From Ailanthus altissimus (Eukaryota; Streptophyta; Magnoliopsida; Sapindales; Simaroubaceae), in the NCBI GenBank assembly GCA_946807835.1, contig OX327703.1, forward strand, positions 1,681,501 through 1,745,500: a stretch of 64,000 nucleotides of DNA, written 5' to 3'. Each line of letters begins with the position of its first letter. Within the stretch, counting starts at the first letter, position 1. Both the position numbers and the translations under genes were made by a program. The notes below the pieces were generated by a model. The model did no database searches. It was not told the origin of the DNA and saw only the letters and a list, made by a program, of their open reading frames with translations. Positions 45,865-57,660 of the stretch are shown one piece after another.

Positions 45865-46622
45865 GCTGGAGTATATAAATCATATGCGCCAAGCTTGTTA
45901 CAAATGAAATCAATTCTAAGACCCCTGAGAGATTTAGTAAGAACATCTGCTAGTTGATCATTTGAGCTAACATAATTGGTAGAAATAATGTCGGATAGAA
46001 TATTTTCTCAAATAAAGTGACAATCAATCTCTATATGTTTCGTCCTTTCATGAAATACTAGATTGGATGAAATGTGAAGGGCAGCTTGATTATCACAAAA
46101 TAACTTCATCTGTGAAATATCTGCAAATTTTAATTCTTGGATTAACTGTTTTAACCATATGAGTTCACATGTTGCTAAAACCATTGTCCGATATTCTGCT
46201 TCTGCACTTGACCTAGTAACAATAGGTTGCTTCTTACTTTTCCAAGATACAAGATTTCCTCCAACAAGAACGCAATACCCAGTGGTAGAACGTCTATCTG
46301 ATAGAGAACCTACCCAATCGGCATCTGAATATCCAACAATCTGTGTATGACCCTTATTCTCATATAGCAAACCTTTACCTGGTGCATTCTTAATATATCG
46401 TAGGATTCGGATAACTGCATTCCAATGACTGTCACATGGAGACTGTAGAAACTGACTGACAACACTAACTAGAAAGTAAATATCAGGTCGTGTGATGGTG
46501 AGATAATTCAGTTTACCAACTAGTCTCCGATATCTCATAGGATCTGCAATGGGTTCCCTCTGTCCATGTAGAAGTTTAATGTTAGAGTCCATGAGAGTGT
46601 CTATGGGTTGGCAATCCATCAT
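45862..46622 (-). pseudogene. pol: Copia RNase H and end of RT
   Basis: The open piece 46008-46622 begins in the RT thumb (MRYRRLVGKLNYLTITRPDI) and holds RNase H motifs GYSDADWVGSLSDRRSTTGY, SSAEAEYRTM, LFCDNQAALHIS and HERTKHIEIDCHF. After a stop near 46010 the reading continues with SSNDQLADVLTKSLRG to the purine tract. The catalytic DADW and E residues are kept. Confidence 0.93.
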
Positions 46623-47504
46623 CCTTGTTTCTTAAAGAATGTCCAAAGCATACTTTCTTTGAGAAATAACAATTCCAGAGCTAGACCGAGCTACCTTAAT
46701 ACCAAGGAAGTATCTGAGTAATCCCAAATCATTGATCTAAAAATGATCAAACAAGTGTTCTTTTAATTGCTTAATACCATTTTCATCACTGCCCGTGATG
46801 ACAATATCATCAACATAGACTACCAGATATATGCATTGGCCTTGTAGTGTATGCTTATAGAAAACAGAATGATTTGACTAACATTGAATCATGCCAAACT
46901 CCTGGATAACAGTACTGAAATGACCAAACCAGGCACGGGGAGATTGTTTTAAATCATATAATGAGCGACGAAGTTTGCATACCAAACCAGACTCCCCCTG
47001 AGCAACAAAACCAGGTGGTTGCTCCATATAGATTTCTTCCTGAAGCTCACCATGGAGAAAGGCATTCTTGATGTCAAGCTGGTGCAAAGGTCACTAGCGA
47101 ATAGCAGCCATAGATAAGAACAATCCAACGGATGACATTTTAGCCACAGGAGAAAATGTATCAGAATAATCCAGGCCATAAGTCTGCATGTATCCTTTGG
47201 CAACCAACCTTACTTTCAACCGATCAACTTGACCATCGAGTCCAATCTTGACAGTATAAACCCAATGACAACTAACAGTGGAATGACTGGGGGGTAATTG
47301 GACTAACTCCCAGGTACCATTATTGTGCAAAGCAGTCATTTCGTCAACCATTGCTTGACACCACCCAGGATGTGAAAGAGCATCACGGAGAGTGGTAAGA
47401 ATAATAACAGAGGATAAAGTAGACACAAAGGCATAATATGGTGAAGACAGTCGATGATAACTAAGAAAATTGTAGATAGGATGAAGATTGCGAGTGGAAC
47501 GCAT
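46623..47504 (-). pseudogene. pol: Copia reverse transcriptase
   Basis: Open pieces 47094-47504 and 46878-47087 carry [59 protein letters not shown] and SLYDLKQSPRAWF. The catalytic region near 46790-46830 reads YLVVYVDDIVITGSD, so YVDD is intact. A few stops separate the parts (after AAIR, after MIQC, and in LFDHF*IND). RT copies element RNA to DNA. Confidence 0.93.
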
Positions 47505-48637
47505 ACCTTTTCGAATAGCAATGGGAAACTGGTCAGCAGGTGGTAGGACCTCAGTAGGAGAGTGATCGGGAGCAAAAAGTGAGTCAACGGGCCCCTCAGT
47601 GTCACAGGAGTAGTAGCACTATCATTACCTGCAGGAGAAAAAGGAATAGGACTTATAGGAGCCGGAGAGGGAGAATCCTCAAGAGGAAGATTATTTTGGG
47701 GGACGAGAACAAATTTAGTGTTGGACGTAGGAGGAGGAACAATAAAAGGAATTGGGAAAGCCTCTGTGAGTGATAGATTTTCAAAAGTAGAGGAGGAAAA
47801 TAAAGGAGAAAACTAAAAAAATGTGACATCAGCAGAAAGGAAATGACGTCAAGTGTCAAAAGAATAACACCGATATCCTTTCTGAAGATGTGAGTAGCCA
47901 AAAAAAATATATTTGATGGATCGAGCGGATAATTTATCTTGACCAGGAGAGAATAAATGAACAAAACAAGTGCAACCAAAAACACGCGGCGGAAGAGAAA
48001 ATAATGGTTGATCAGGATATAGAACAGAATGAGGTACCTGATGCTGTAACACAGAGGAGGGCATTGGATTTATTAAAAAATAGGCAGTAAGAACAGCATC
48101 CGCCCAAAAACGAAGAGGAACATGATGATGTAGAAGTAAAATGCGGGCAGTTTCAATGAAATGCCTATTCTTACGTTCGGCAACTCCATTTTGCTGTAGA
48201 GTATAGACACAAGAAGACTGATGTAAGATGCTCTGAGACGACATAAATTGAGTAAAAGGAATAGAAAAATATTCACGTGCATTATCACTACGTAATATAC
48301 GAATAGTGGTAGAGAATTGTGTCTTAATTTTAGCACAGAAAGATTTAAAGATGGAAAATAATTCAGAACGATCTTTCATTAAAAATAACCAAGTGCAACG
48401 TGAATAATCATCAATAAATGTAACAAAGTATTTAAAGTCTAAAACAGACAAAACGCGACTAGGACCCCAAATGTCTAAATGAACTAATTCAAAAAGAGAC
48501 GTAGCCCGATTATTGACCCACTTTAGAAATGATCCACGAGAGTGTTTTCCAAGCTGACAAGACTCACAATTAAAAGACGATAAACGAGAGAGACCATGAA
48601 CCATTTTTTTAAGCTTGAACAAATGTGGGTGTCTCAA
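47505..48637 (-). pseudogene. pol: Copia integrase
   Basis: The open piece 47849-48637 (262 aa) has the HHCC end (MRHPHLFKLKKMVHG ... CESCQLGKH) and the core with HLDIWGPS, YFVTFIDDYSR, ILRSDNAREY and NGVAERKNRH, giving the D, D and E of the catalytic triad, then FGCTCFVHL and FFGYSHLQKGYRCY. The region 47505-47848 is the variable Ser/Pro-rich linker to RT. Integrase joins element DNA to the chromosome. Confidence 0.92.
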
Positions 48638-48661
48638 ATGATTATGGAGAAGTGCTGGTGA

Positions 48662-49159
48662 TTAAGCAACAGTGCATGCGACAGATGGTTGAGGAATACT
48701 CAAATGGTAGAGCCCTTGTGACTCACGGCCTATGCCAATCATCTTTCCCGTACTGCGGTCCTGTATTAGAACAGAGTCATTAACAAAAATGATAGCACAG
48801 TTTAAAGAACGAGTGAGTTTACTAACAGAGATAAGGTTAAAAGGACATTGTGAGATATAAAGAATAAAGTCTAAAGGTAAAGAAGGCAAAGGAAAAGCAC
48901 GACTAATTGCTTTAGCAATGGTTTTTGTTCTATTAGTTAACGTGACAAATGGTAACGACCCAGTTTCAGAAATGCAAGAGAGTAATTGAAGGTTACCGAA
49001 AATATGGTCTGATGCATCAGAATCAAAGACCCACGGTCCGTGAGAGGAAGACTGAGTAAGGCAGGTGACAGAATTACCAGTATTTGCAATGGAGGAAATA
49101 GACTGCTGAGCTGCTTGGTATTTACGATACCCCTCATAATCAGTACCAGTAATAAGCAT
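48662..49159 (-). pseudogene. pol: Copia aspartic protease
   Basis: The open piece of 165 aa contains WVFDSDASDHIFG, where the catalytic DSG has become DSD, then PFNLISVSKLTRSLNC and the pre-integrase end DRSTGKMIGIGRESQGLYHL. The changed Gly would be expected to harm the active site. Confidence 0.88.
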
Positions 49160-50007
49160 GAAAGGAGAACAATTATTCGAAGTGCCAGTTTGATCGGTGT
49201 GAGTAAGGGTAGTAGCTCGAAGAGGCCATCTATGTAACTTGTAGCATTTTTTTCGAGTATGGCCCTAACGATGACAATAACTGCACTTGGGGCAATTTTT
49301 GCTGCGATCGCCTTGATCTCCTTTGAAAGAGTTATGTGATTGAGATTGGGAGGCCAAGACAGAAGAGTCTATTGTAGGTGGCCCGGGAATAGGACCTGGT
49401 GCAGAAACACGAAAGAGCCGAGCAAACACCTCATCCATAGAAGGAATAACTGCACTGGCAAAGATCTGATCTCGTATTGGTGAGAGCTCAGAGAAGCCAA
49501 AGTCAGAACTATAAAAAATTTATCCCTCTATGCAAGATCTTCAGCCACAGTCTTACCAACTGGTAAAAGTGAGTTGAATTCGGTTTTAAGGGATGCCATC
49601 CGTCCAAGGAATTCTGACATATCCATAGCCTGTTGTTTTAAATTGACAAGATTCGAGACAACATAGTACCATTTTTGGATGTCATTTGTATATAACAACT
49701 GAGCCTGATGCCAGATATCAAAATAAGTTCGGTAGACCTTGTAAATTGGATATAGTTGAGGATCAATGCTCTGCTATAATTGGTTACACAATAAGGCATC
49801 AATCTTTTTCCATTTAGCTGTATTTTTATCTTGCAAATTTATAATCTTGGTAACTAAATGGTCTTCTAAGCCATATCCCATACATCATAACTCAACAGAC
49901 ACAGCCCAAGAGGCATAATTACTACTTCCTACCAATATTTCGGTTATGAAAGTAGAAAATGAGTTAAAAGATAAGGCAGAACCTGTTTTGGAGCTTTCAA
50001 TGGCCAT
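49160..50007 (-). pseudogene. gag: Copia Gag
   Basis: The ATG at 50007 begins MAIESSKTGSALSFNSF, followed by LVGSSNYASWAVSVELW, the usual start of this Gag class. Further pieces are KKIDALLCNQL, YFDIWHQAQLLYTNDIQKWY, LVNLKQQAMDMSEFLGRM and DEVFARLFRV-like text. The zinc-knuckle region near 49255-49300 is damaged. There are at least two stops and a frameshift near 49490-49530. Confidence 0.8.
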
Positions 50008-50544
50008 ATTGAATCACAAACAGAATAAAGCAGGTTAATTGAAAGCAGAAAACAAATTTTGGTCACAGAGGGAGAATTTCGGCGAAAGTGACGGCGGTCG
50101 GCGATGGTGAGAGGCCGTATGATAGGTATTGAGTTTTTCGGTGATGTATAAATTGACTGGCATCGGCAGTCAGGATTCACGCTCGCCAAAGGATGAGATC
50201 GGCGGTCTAGTGACAGCGGCGGAGATGCGGCGTGTGGTGGCGCGTCCAACAGCTGATGAGTTTCTGGCGGCTGAATTTAAGGTTACCGGCTTCGTCTGAG
50301 TCCGGTGATGCCGGTGGTGAAACCTTACGCTCGCCGAAAAAAAGAGGGATGACGGTTGCAGATAGTCAAAAAGTTTACTATTTTTGGTATGTGGAGGTGC
50401 GTTCGGTGATGCATCCGGCGATGATTTCTCGGGCCTTGTTGTGAATGACCTTCTGAGATCACGGCCACCGAAAAAAGTGAACACAGTAGCCGAAAATAAA
50501 CAGGCAATGTGCCGAAAAATGAAAAACACAAGTTAAAAGCCAAA
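50008..50544 (-). other. GC-rich leader of the copia element
   Basis: About 540 bp between primer site and Gag, clearly richer in GC than the rest (many CGGCG, GCCGG and TCGCCG runs at 50080-50350). Open frames on both strands (for example 50170-50529 minus) follow from low AT content and show no known domain. Confidence 0.6.
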
Positions 50545-50561
50545 CCTTGGCTCTAATACCA
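50545..50561 (-). other. Primer-binding site of the copia element
   Basis: The minus strand reads TGGTATTAGAGCCAAGG, directly after the 5' LTR: the tRNA-Met type with one change. Confidence 0.9.
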
Positions 50562-50691
50562 TGTAGAAAGGATTCAGAGAAGAAAAAAACTTGTATATAC
50601 ATTGAAGGAAACATATGAATATATAGGCAAGCTTCCACCTTTGTCAAGGTGGAAAGCTTGCCTTTACAACTCACACACATTCATTTCCACA
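50562..50691 (-). repeat. 5' LTR of the copia element (130 bp)
   Basis: Ends TGTAG...CCACA on the plus strand. On the minus strand a hairpin (50625-50663) lies directly before a TATA box CTATATATTC. About seven differences from the other LTR by eye. Confidence 0.93.
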
Positions 50692-51289
50692 ATACGCAAC
50701 AAGTACCCCATTCCTCGTATTGATGATTTATTTGATTAGTTATAGGTTGCAAAGATTTTTTCAAAGATCGATCTACGATCAGGGTATCATTAGTTAAAGA
50801 TCAGAGATACTGATGTGGCTAAAACTGCCTTCAGAAGTCGATATGGGCATTATGAGTTTTTAGTAATGCCATTTGGGCTGACTAATGCTCCCGCTGCATT
50901 CATGGACCTTATGAATAGGGTGTTTCATCTCTATCTTGATCGATTTGTTATAGTATTTATTGATGATATTCTTATATATTCACGGAGTACAGAAAAGCAT
51001 ACAAAACATTTGAAGACAGTGTTACAAATTTTGAGAAACGAACAGTTGTATGCTAAGTTCAGCAAATGTCAGTTCTAGCTAGATAAAGTTATATTTCTAG
51101 GTCATGTGATCTCAGGAGATAAAATTTATGTGGATCCTCAAAAAATTGAAGCTGTGGTAAATTGGGAGCCACCAGCTAGTGTAACAGAAATTAAAAGTTT
51201 TCTCAGTCTAGCAGGTTATTATCGGAGATTTGTTAAAAACTTCTTTAAGATTGCTACACCGCTTACAAAGTTGACCAGAAAAAATGTAT
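50692..51289 (+). pseudogene. pol: Second part of gypsy RT, after the copia insertion
   Basis: RT resumes with NKYPIPRIDDLFD and continues with [30 protein letters not shown] and the catalytic [13 protein letters not shown] (about 50945-50985), [20 protein letters not shown] and [20 protein letters not shown] to LTRKN. RNase H should follow but is missing: the next residues are already integrase. Stops at D*L, H*LK and F*LD. Confidence 0.93.
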
Positions 51290-52489
51290 CGTACTTTGAG
51301 AGAACATTACTGGTGGCAAGGTATGAAAAGAGAGATTGCAGAGTTTGTATCTCACTGCCTGATTTGTCAGCAGGTTAAGGCAGAATATCAGAGACCAGCA
51401 GGATTATCTCAACCACTTCCAGTTCCTGAATAAAAGTGGGAACATATCACCATAGACTTTGTTGTTGGCCTTCCTCGTACTCGAAGGGGTCATGATAGTA
51501 TTTGGGTGATTATTGATCGACTTATAAAGTCTGCTCATTTCCTGCCTTATAAGATTTCATACTCATTAGATAGGTTGGCTCATTTGTATATGAGTGAGAT
51601 TGTATGGTTACATGGGACTCTAATGTCCATCGTATCAGATAGAGACTCTTGATTCACTTCTAGATTCTGGCATAGCTTACAGAAGGCCTTAGGCACTAAG
51701 CTAAACTTTAGTACAACTTTTTATTCTCAAATAGATGGGCAGTCAGAAAGAACTATACAAATATTAAAAGATATGCTCAAAGCTTGTATGTTGCAGTTTA
51801 GGGGTAATTGAGATGATTATTTACCATTGATGGAGTTTGCATATAATAATGGCTATCAGTCTAGCATTCAGATGGCACTGTATAAAGCTTTATATGGAAG
51901 AAAATATAGAACTATAGTTTGCTGGGATGAAGTTAGAGAAAGAAAATTGTTGGGTCTAGAGATTATTCGGGCCATTAGTGAGAAGATCAGTATTATCAGA
52001 GATAGACTTAAGGTAGCTCAAGACAGATAGAAGAGTTATGCCGATAAACACCGTAGAAAGCTTGAGTTTGCAGTAGGAGATAGAGTCTTCTTACGGATCT
52101 CACCATGGAAGGGTGTGCTTCGTTTTGGGAAATAGGAAAAATTAAGTCCTAGATATATTGGGCCATATGAGATTCTAGAAAGGGTTGGTGTGATTGTGTA
52201 CTGCTTAGCATTACCACCTGAGTTGTCACGTATTCATGACGTGTTTCATGTTTCTATGTTGCGGAAGTATATAACTGACCTTTCTCACATTTTAGATACT
52301 CAGCCAATTCAGTTGAGGACAGACTTGACTTATGACGAGGAACCTGTTTAGATAGTGGACTATCGCCAGTAAGTACTACGTAATAAGACTATTTTGCTAG
52401 TTAAAGTCCTATGGAGAAATCATGCAGTAGAAGAGGTTATGTGAGAGCGAGAAGATCAGATGAGAGTTTAGCATCCTTATTTATTTTAG
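51290..52489 (+). pseudogene. pol: Gypsy integrase with chromodomain-like tail
   Basis: Starts in the zinc-binding end ([30 protein letters not shown]), then the core: ITIDFVVGLPRTRRGHDSIW (first Asp), MSIVSDRDS*FTSRFW (second Asp) and IDGQSERTIQ (Glu). The tail has VGDRVFLRISPWKGVLRFGK, LSPRYIGPYEILERVG and ELSRIHDVFHVSMLRKY, then a chromodomain-like part with EEPV*IVDY and LVKVLWRNHAVEEV, ending at the TAG at 52487. Several stops, mostly TAG for Gln or Trp. Confidence 0.92.
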
Positions 52490-52499
52490 ACAAGTATGC

Positions 52500-52537
52500 G
52501 AATTTCGAGGACAAAATTCTTATAAGGGGTATGAAAT
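52500..52537 (+). other. Polypurine tract region of the gypsy element
   Basis: The run GAGGACAAAATTCTTATAAG followed by GGGTATGAAAT precedes the 3' LTR, a hallmark of plant chromoviruses. Confidence 0.8.
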
Positions 52538-54203
<1,666 letters not shown>

Positions 54204-54208
54204 TTGAT
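54204..54208. repeat. Target-site duplication of the gypsy element, right copy
   Basis: TTGAT directly after the 3' LTR; identical to 41777-41781. Confidence 0.9.
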
Positions 54209-54382
54209 TATATGAAGGCCGGGCACTGTTACTTTGTTTTCCTTTGGTAAGTAGGTGATCACATTCAGATGGTTCATTTTTGAAGAATCAGTGGATCGGA
54301 GAGAAGGAGAAAGAGTAAGAGTAGTTGGAGAAGGAGAAAGGATTGGGAGAGGAATGAATGACTCAAATGATGAGAAATCCAT
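54204..54382 (-). pseudogene. Start of viral ORF1, cut off by the gypsy insertion
   Basis: The Met at 54382 begins MDFSSFESFIPLPILSPSP, about 110 bp after the primer site, and the frame runs to the insertion at 54204. Sequence to the left of 54204 in the same reading belongs to the gypsy LTR. The virus resumes at 41781 after the shared TTGAT. Confidence 0.65.
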
Positions 54383-54490
54383 AATGATAAAGGATGATTG
54401 TTCTCTCTAGTCACCTTAGATATCAAGATAAAATGAGTTGATAGAGTGAAAACTTATAGAATACAAATATACCAGTTAAAAAAGTGTTTG

Positions 54491-54502
54491 GCTCTGATAC
54501 CA
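54491..54502 (-). other. Viral primer-binding site (tRNA-Met)
   Basis: The minus strand reads TGGTATCAGAGC, the site used by caulimovirids to start minus-strand DNA synthesis. It marks base 1 by convention. Confidence 0.85.
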
Positions 54503-54537
54503 GTTGGGGAGTCTAGCTATGTTATAAGGTATGATCT

Positions 54538-54671
54538 GGCATAACACCCTTGGCGGCCCTTTTGCTTTGGTAGGTTTACATGGCCTAGCCTTTTACATAA
54601 CCTTTGCATAACACCTTTGGTACCCCTTTTGCCTTGGTGGATTTACACGGCCTAACTTTTTACATAACTTA
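54538..54671. repeat. 67-bp imperfect tandem repeat in the viral intergenic region
   Basis: Copies near 54538-54604 and 54605-54671 share GCATAACACC, CCCTTTTGC, TTGGT, TTTACA and TTTTACATAAC. Confidence 0.75.
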
Positions 54672-54925
54672 GTGACAACTCCTGAACGAGATTTGGAATC
54701 GAAAATCGCAAATTGAATTGAAAAATAACTCTTTTTTTTAAAATCAATCTTTCTAATACAGAGGATCCCTTAAGTAAGGGCAATTGTAGAGCATACTTGA
54801 CTGGGTAAGTTTCTTTTAAAACTTAGAAATTGATCAACTCATTTTATACTCTTTATACTAAGGGAGACTTTAGAGAACTACCGAAGAGAGATTTAGAAGC
54901 TTATGGGATAAGGAAAAATAGAGTT

Positions 54926-54931
54926 TTTATT
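54926..54931 (-). terminator. Poly(A) signal of the viral transcript
   Basis: AATAAA on the minus strand, about 40 bp after the TATA box. A signal close behind the promoter is usual in pararetroviruses, which bypass it on the first pass and use it on the second to give a terminally redundant RNA. Confidence 0.45.
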
Positions 54932-54967
54932 TCCTTCAAGTTTGCCTTGTACAAAAGGAGGGAGTGG

Positions 54968-54979
54968 CTTTATATAGCC
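54968..54979 (-). promoter_or_regulatory. TATA box of the viral full-length transcript promoter
   Basis: The minus strand reads GGCTATATAAAG. The start site would be near 54940. Confidence 0.6.
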
Positions 54980-55246
54980 TGAGGCTCCAGATACAAACAA
55001 AGAAATAAACTTTTGATGTGGCATGCAGACCACCATACAAGAAAAATAGCTTGAAAATGACAAACTTTTGATGTGGCACGCAGGTTGCTTATTAACTGGA
55101 TAAGCATAAAAAGAAACATAATGTTGGGCCACGTGATAATTTGAGCACAAAGGCTCCACTTTTAAGGATTCCTTTTGTCATGTGGCTTAAGATCTGAAGC
55201 TTGATCAGCTGGACCCACTAGGGCTTTCGTCATCATTGAACTATTT

Positions 55247-56360
55247 TCAGGCACGTTTGGCCAGTCTGCTTTCATATTCTTCAATGAATTCTTTCAGGAG
55301 TTTGATATGGTCAGCGGTTTCATCGCGAATTTTAGCTTTTTGTGGGGCTAGCTTACGAGATAACAGTCTTGCTTCTTGTTGGACTTGTGACTTAGTAAGT
55401 AGAGGTTGAGCATTTTGGTACAGGGAGAGGGATAAGTCAGGTGGTCTTAGAGGGATAGATAGAACATCATGCATTTGTGTGTCTGTCTCATGGGGTTCTG
55501 ATGGGATGATTATGGGAGAAGAGTTTTCGTGATCAATCCTGGTTCGGTTGTACTGATAGTACTGTTGGAGATAATATTAGTGTTGTTCACTTTGTCTGTA
55601 TTTATGGATGTTGTATACTTGTTAGAGTCTGTATGAGAAGTGTTCATCTGTGATTTCCAAAGGGGCACAGTCTTCAAGGTCTATCCATACGGCTGATGGG
55701 ATGGTCTGATTTATTTTCTTCTGCAAAGACTCTTTCTAGTTTTCTCATTTCTGCTCTGTGGTTATCTCGAAACAGATGAAGGGGGTATGAAAATATAAAG
55801 TAGTCCTCGACGATAGGATAGTAATGCACCTTATAATCAGATATAATCATTCTCTTACGTTGGAAGAGAAAGATGATATGAAATCTTCTGGGTGGCATTC
55901 TTGATTAACTGTGTTGATATATTACCTTTTGAACTTGACTAGCCATTGTTCACGGTGGAGGAACCATTATAAAAATGTGATAGCATCATGGCTAGATGAG
56001 ACTACTTCGAGCCATTTTTTTTGTCTTTAGGACAGAGAATTCCATTACAATGGTGTATGAGTCCAACATGTACCATAATAGGTAAAGAACACTTTTAGAC
56101 CAGGCTTCGAAAGTGGTGACAGTGAATAGGTAGAAAAATGGGTAGGTTAGGTTGAACAGTGGGGTGCCTAGAGTGTTCTATCCGTTTTCTTCAACAGTTT
56201 TGATGGCATACTGTCTTATAAGTTCGGTGGAATTTGACTTGATGGTTTTGGTCCTGATTCTTTCTTCAAATTCTAGAGGAGTAAACGGGATTGGTAGATG
56301 GATAATGAAAGGTTTTGGTGAAACAACGGGGGAGGAGGCAGAAGATGAGGAGGCTGCCAT
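55247..56360 (-). pseudogene. Viral ORF2, function unknown, broken
   Basis: A likely start is the Met at 56360 (MAASSSSASSPVVSP), in the same frame as and directly joined to the RNase H end of ORF1. It reads to a stop at 56178, then continues in other frames: FNLTYPFFYLFTVTTFEAW, the open piece 55674-55898 starting MPPRRFHIIFLF, and 55247-55474, whose end (residues about 35-70 of the piece) looks like a coiled coil rich in Lys, Glu and Leu. Its place between RNase H and the intergenic region matches the second ORF of florendovirus-like genomes, whose role I do not know. At least two frameshifts are present. Confidence 0.6.
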
Positions 56361-57265
56361 TAGGAGGATAGTGGAATAAGATTTTTGTTTTGATTTTTTG
56401 ACCGTGTGTTTGGTAGTGATGTGGTTGGTGAGTAAGTTGTCGGTATTTATAGAGTTGCGGGAGAGGAAGTCTGCCACTGTGTTATCCTTACCTTTAATGT
56501 GTTTTACTTCAAAGGAAAAATTAAAGAACCACTGTTGCCACCTTAGTAGTTGTTGGTTTGGAATGCTCTTTTGTTTAAATTTCAACATGTGAGAAAATGT
56601 CGACATGTCTAGTTCGACCATGAATTTATGTCCAATCAAGTGAAATTCAACTTTTTCAATTGCTCGTTTTACTGCCAATATTTCTTTGAAGGTGCTGTAG
56701 TAGTGGAGTTTTAAGTCTGAAAAGGATCCGCTTTTGTACCCGCATATCTGTCTTTTTCTATTGATTTCTTCTAGGAGGATGGCCCCCCAGTGGTAGGCAC
56801 TTGCATTTATCTGTAGTATTCTCTTTCTATGTGATGAGATCTGTAAGGGTGGCAAACTTGTTGCTTTCTTTTTAAGCAATTTTACAGCTGACGTCTGTTG
56901 CTGTTGCCACTGTAGAGAATTCTTTTTTAGCATGTGAAACAGAGGCTTCGTGATTTGTGAAAGATGTTGTATGAAATCTAACATGTAATTTACGATGCCG
57001 AAAAATTGTTGAATTTGGATTTTTGTCAAGTTGTCATCAGGGAACCTGGTTAGTTGTTCAACAATGTGGGGTTGGAGCTCATATTGTCCATTCTTTATTC
57101 GTGTTCCCAAAAAATCTATTTCTTCAAGACCTTTATAGCATTTAGTGGGTGAGATCATGATGCCCTTTTCTTGTAGAATGCTGCCAAATCTCAAAAGAAG
57201 ATCATAATGTTTATCAACGTTTTTCGAGAAGAGCAGAATATCATCTATGTAGATGAAGGCCTGAT
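56361..57265 (-). pseudogene. Viral RT C-terminal half and RNase H
   Basis: From 57265 the reading starts in the RT catalytic region (the overlap with 37600-37650) and enters the open frame from 57194: FLGTRIKNGQYELQPHIVEQ, QFFGIVNYMLDFI, then RNase H with QINASAYHWGAILLEE (Asn where the first catalytic Asp is expected), YYSTFKEILAVKRAIEK and VELDMSTF, ending at KGKDNTVADFLSR. This piece is open over about 280 codons, the longest intact viral frame here, yet the catalytic changes suggest it is inactive. RNase H removes template RNA during reverse transcription. Confidence 0.88.
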
Positions 57266-57660
57266 CCTGAATTAAAAATCGAATTAAAATTTTTTGATTT
57301 GGTTTAATTCGATTTAGAATTTAACTTTTGGTTGATTTTATTTATTTGGAATCGATTAGTTCAATTCTAATTCGGTTTTAGTTTGGTTTAATTTAATTCA
57401 AACAAAAAAAATTACATTTAAAAAATATTAAATTTTTCGAGAAAAATAAAAAACGGAACAAAACCAATTCAGTTTTGTTCAGTTTCTTATACTTAAACTA
57501 ATCAATTTTATTTATATAAAATCAATCGATTTAGTTTCGGTTCAATTCGAGATCGAACCAAACCATTGCTCCCTTACCCAGTTGCACAAAATTAAGCTAA
57601 ATATTTTTAAGTTTATCTAGTAAAATGGAATTTCAACTAATAAAATTAATACTTACTATT
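57266..57660. repeat. Low-complexity tract with GGTT/AACC-type motifs
   Basis: Interspersed TCGGTTT, TTCGATTT, GGTTTAATT and their complements, ending in GATCGAACCAAACC. It is a degenerate simple repeat, non-coding, directly abutting the viral insertion. Confidence 0.6.

Larger units (their letters stand above)
45703..50691 (-). mobile_element. Ty1/copia element, inserted in the gypsy RT
   Basis: LTRs 45703-45853 (151 bp) and 50562-50691 (130 bp) lie at the two ends. Flanking ATACA (45698-45702) and ATACG (50692-50696) form a 5-bp duplication with one change. The minus-strand order is LTR, primer site, GC-rich leader, Gag, protease, integrase, RT, RNase H, purine tract, LTR. Stops and frameshifts occur, but the integrase and RNase H pieces are long and open, so it is fairly young. 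Confidence 0.95.
54383..55246 (-). promoter_or_regulatory. Viral intergenic region
   Basis: About 860 bp without recognised coding content, between the end of ORF2 and the start of ORF1. It holds a TATA box, a poly(A) signal, an imperfect tandem repeat and the primer site, in the order expected for a caulimovirid. The 88-aa frame at 54893-55159 has no known domain. Confidence 0.7.

Noticed and set aside
50170..50529. 119-aa frame with basic and Pro-rich sequence in the copia leader
   Set aside because: Located between primer site and Gag, with frames open on both strands because of high GC; no domain found.
54491..54502. Primer site read as belonging to the gypsy element 41782-54203
   Set aside because: It is on the minus strand and outside the gypsy LTR, at the position expected for the virus.
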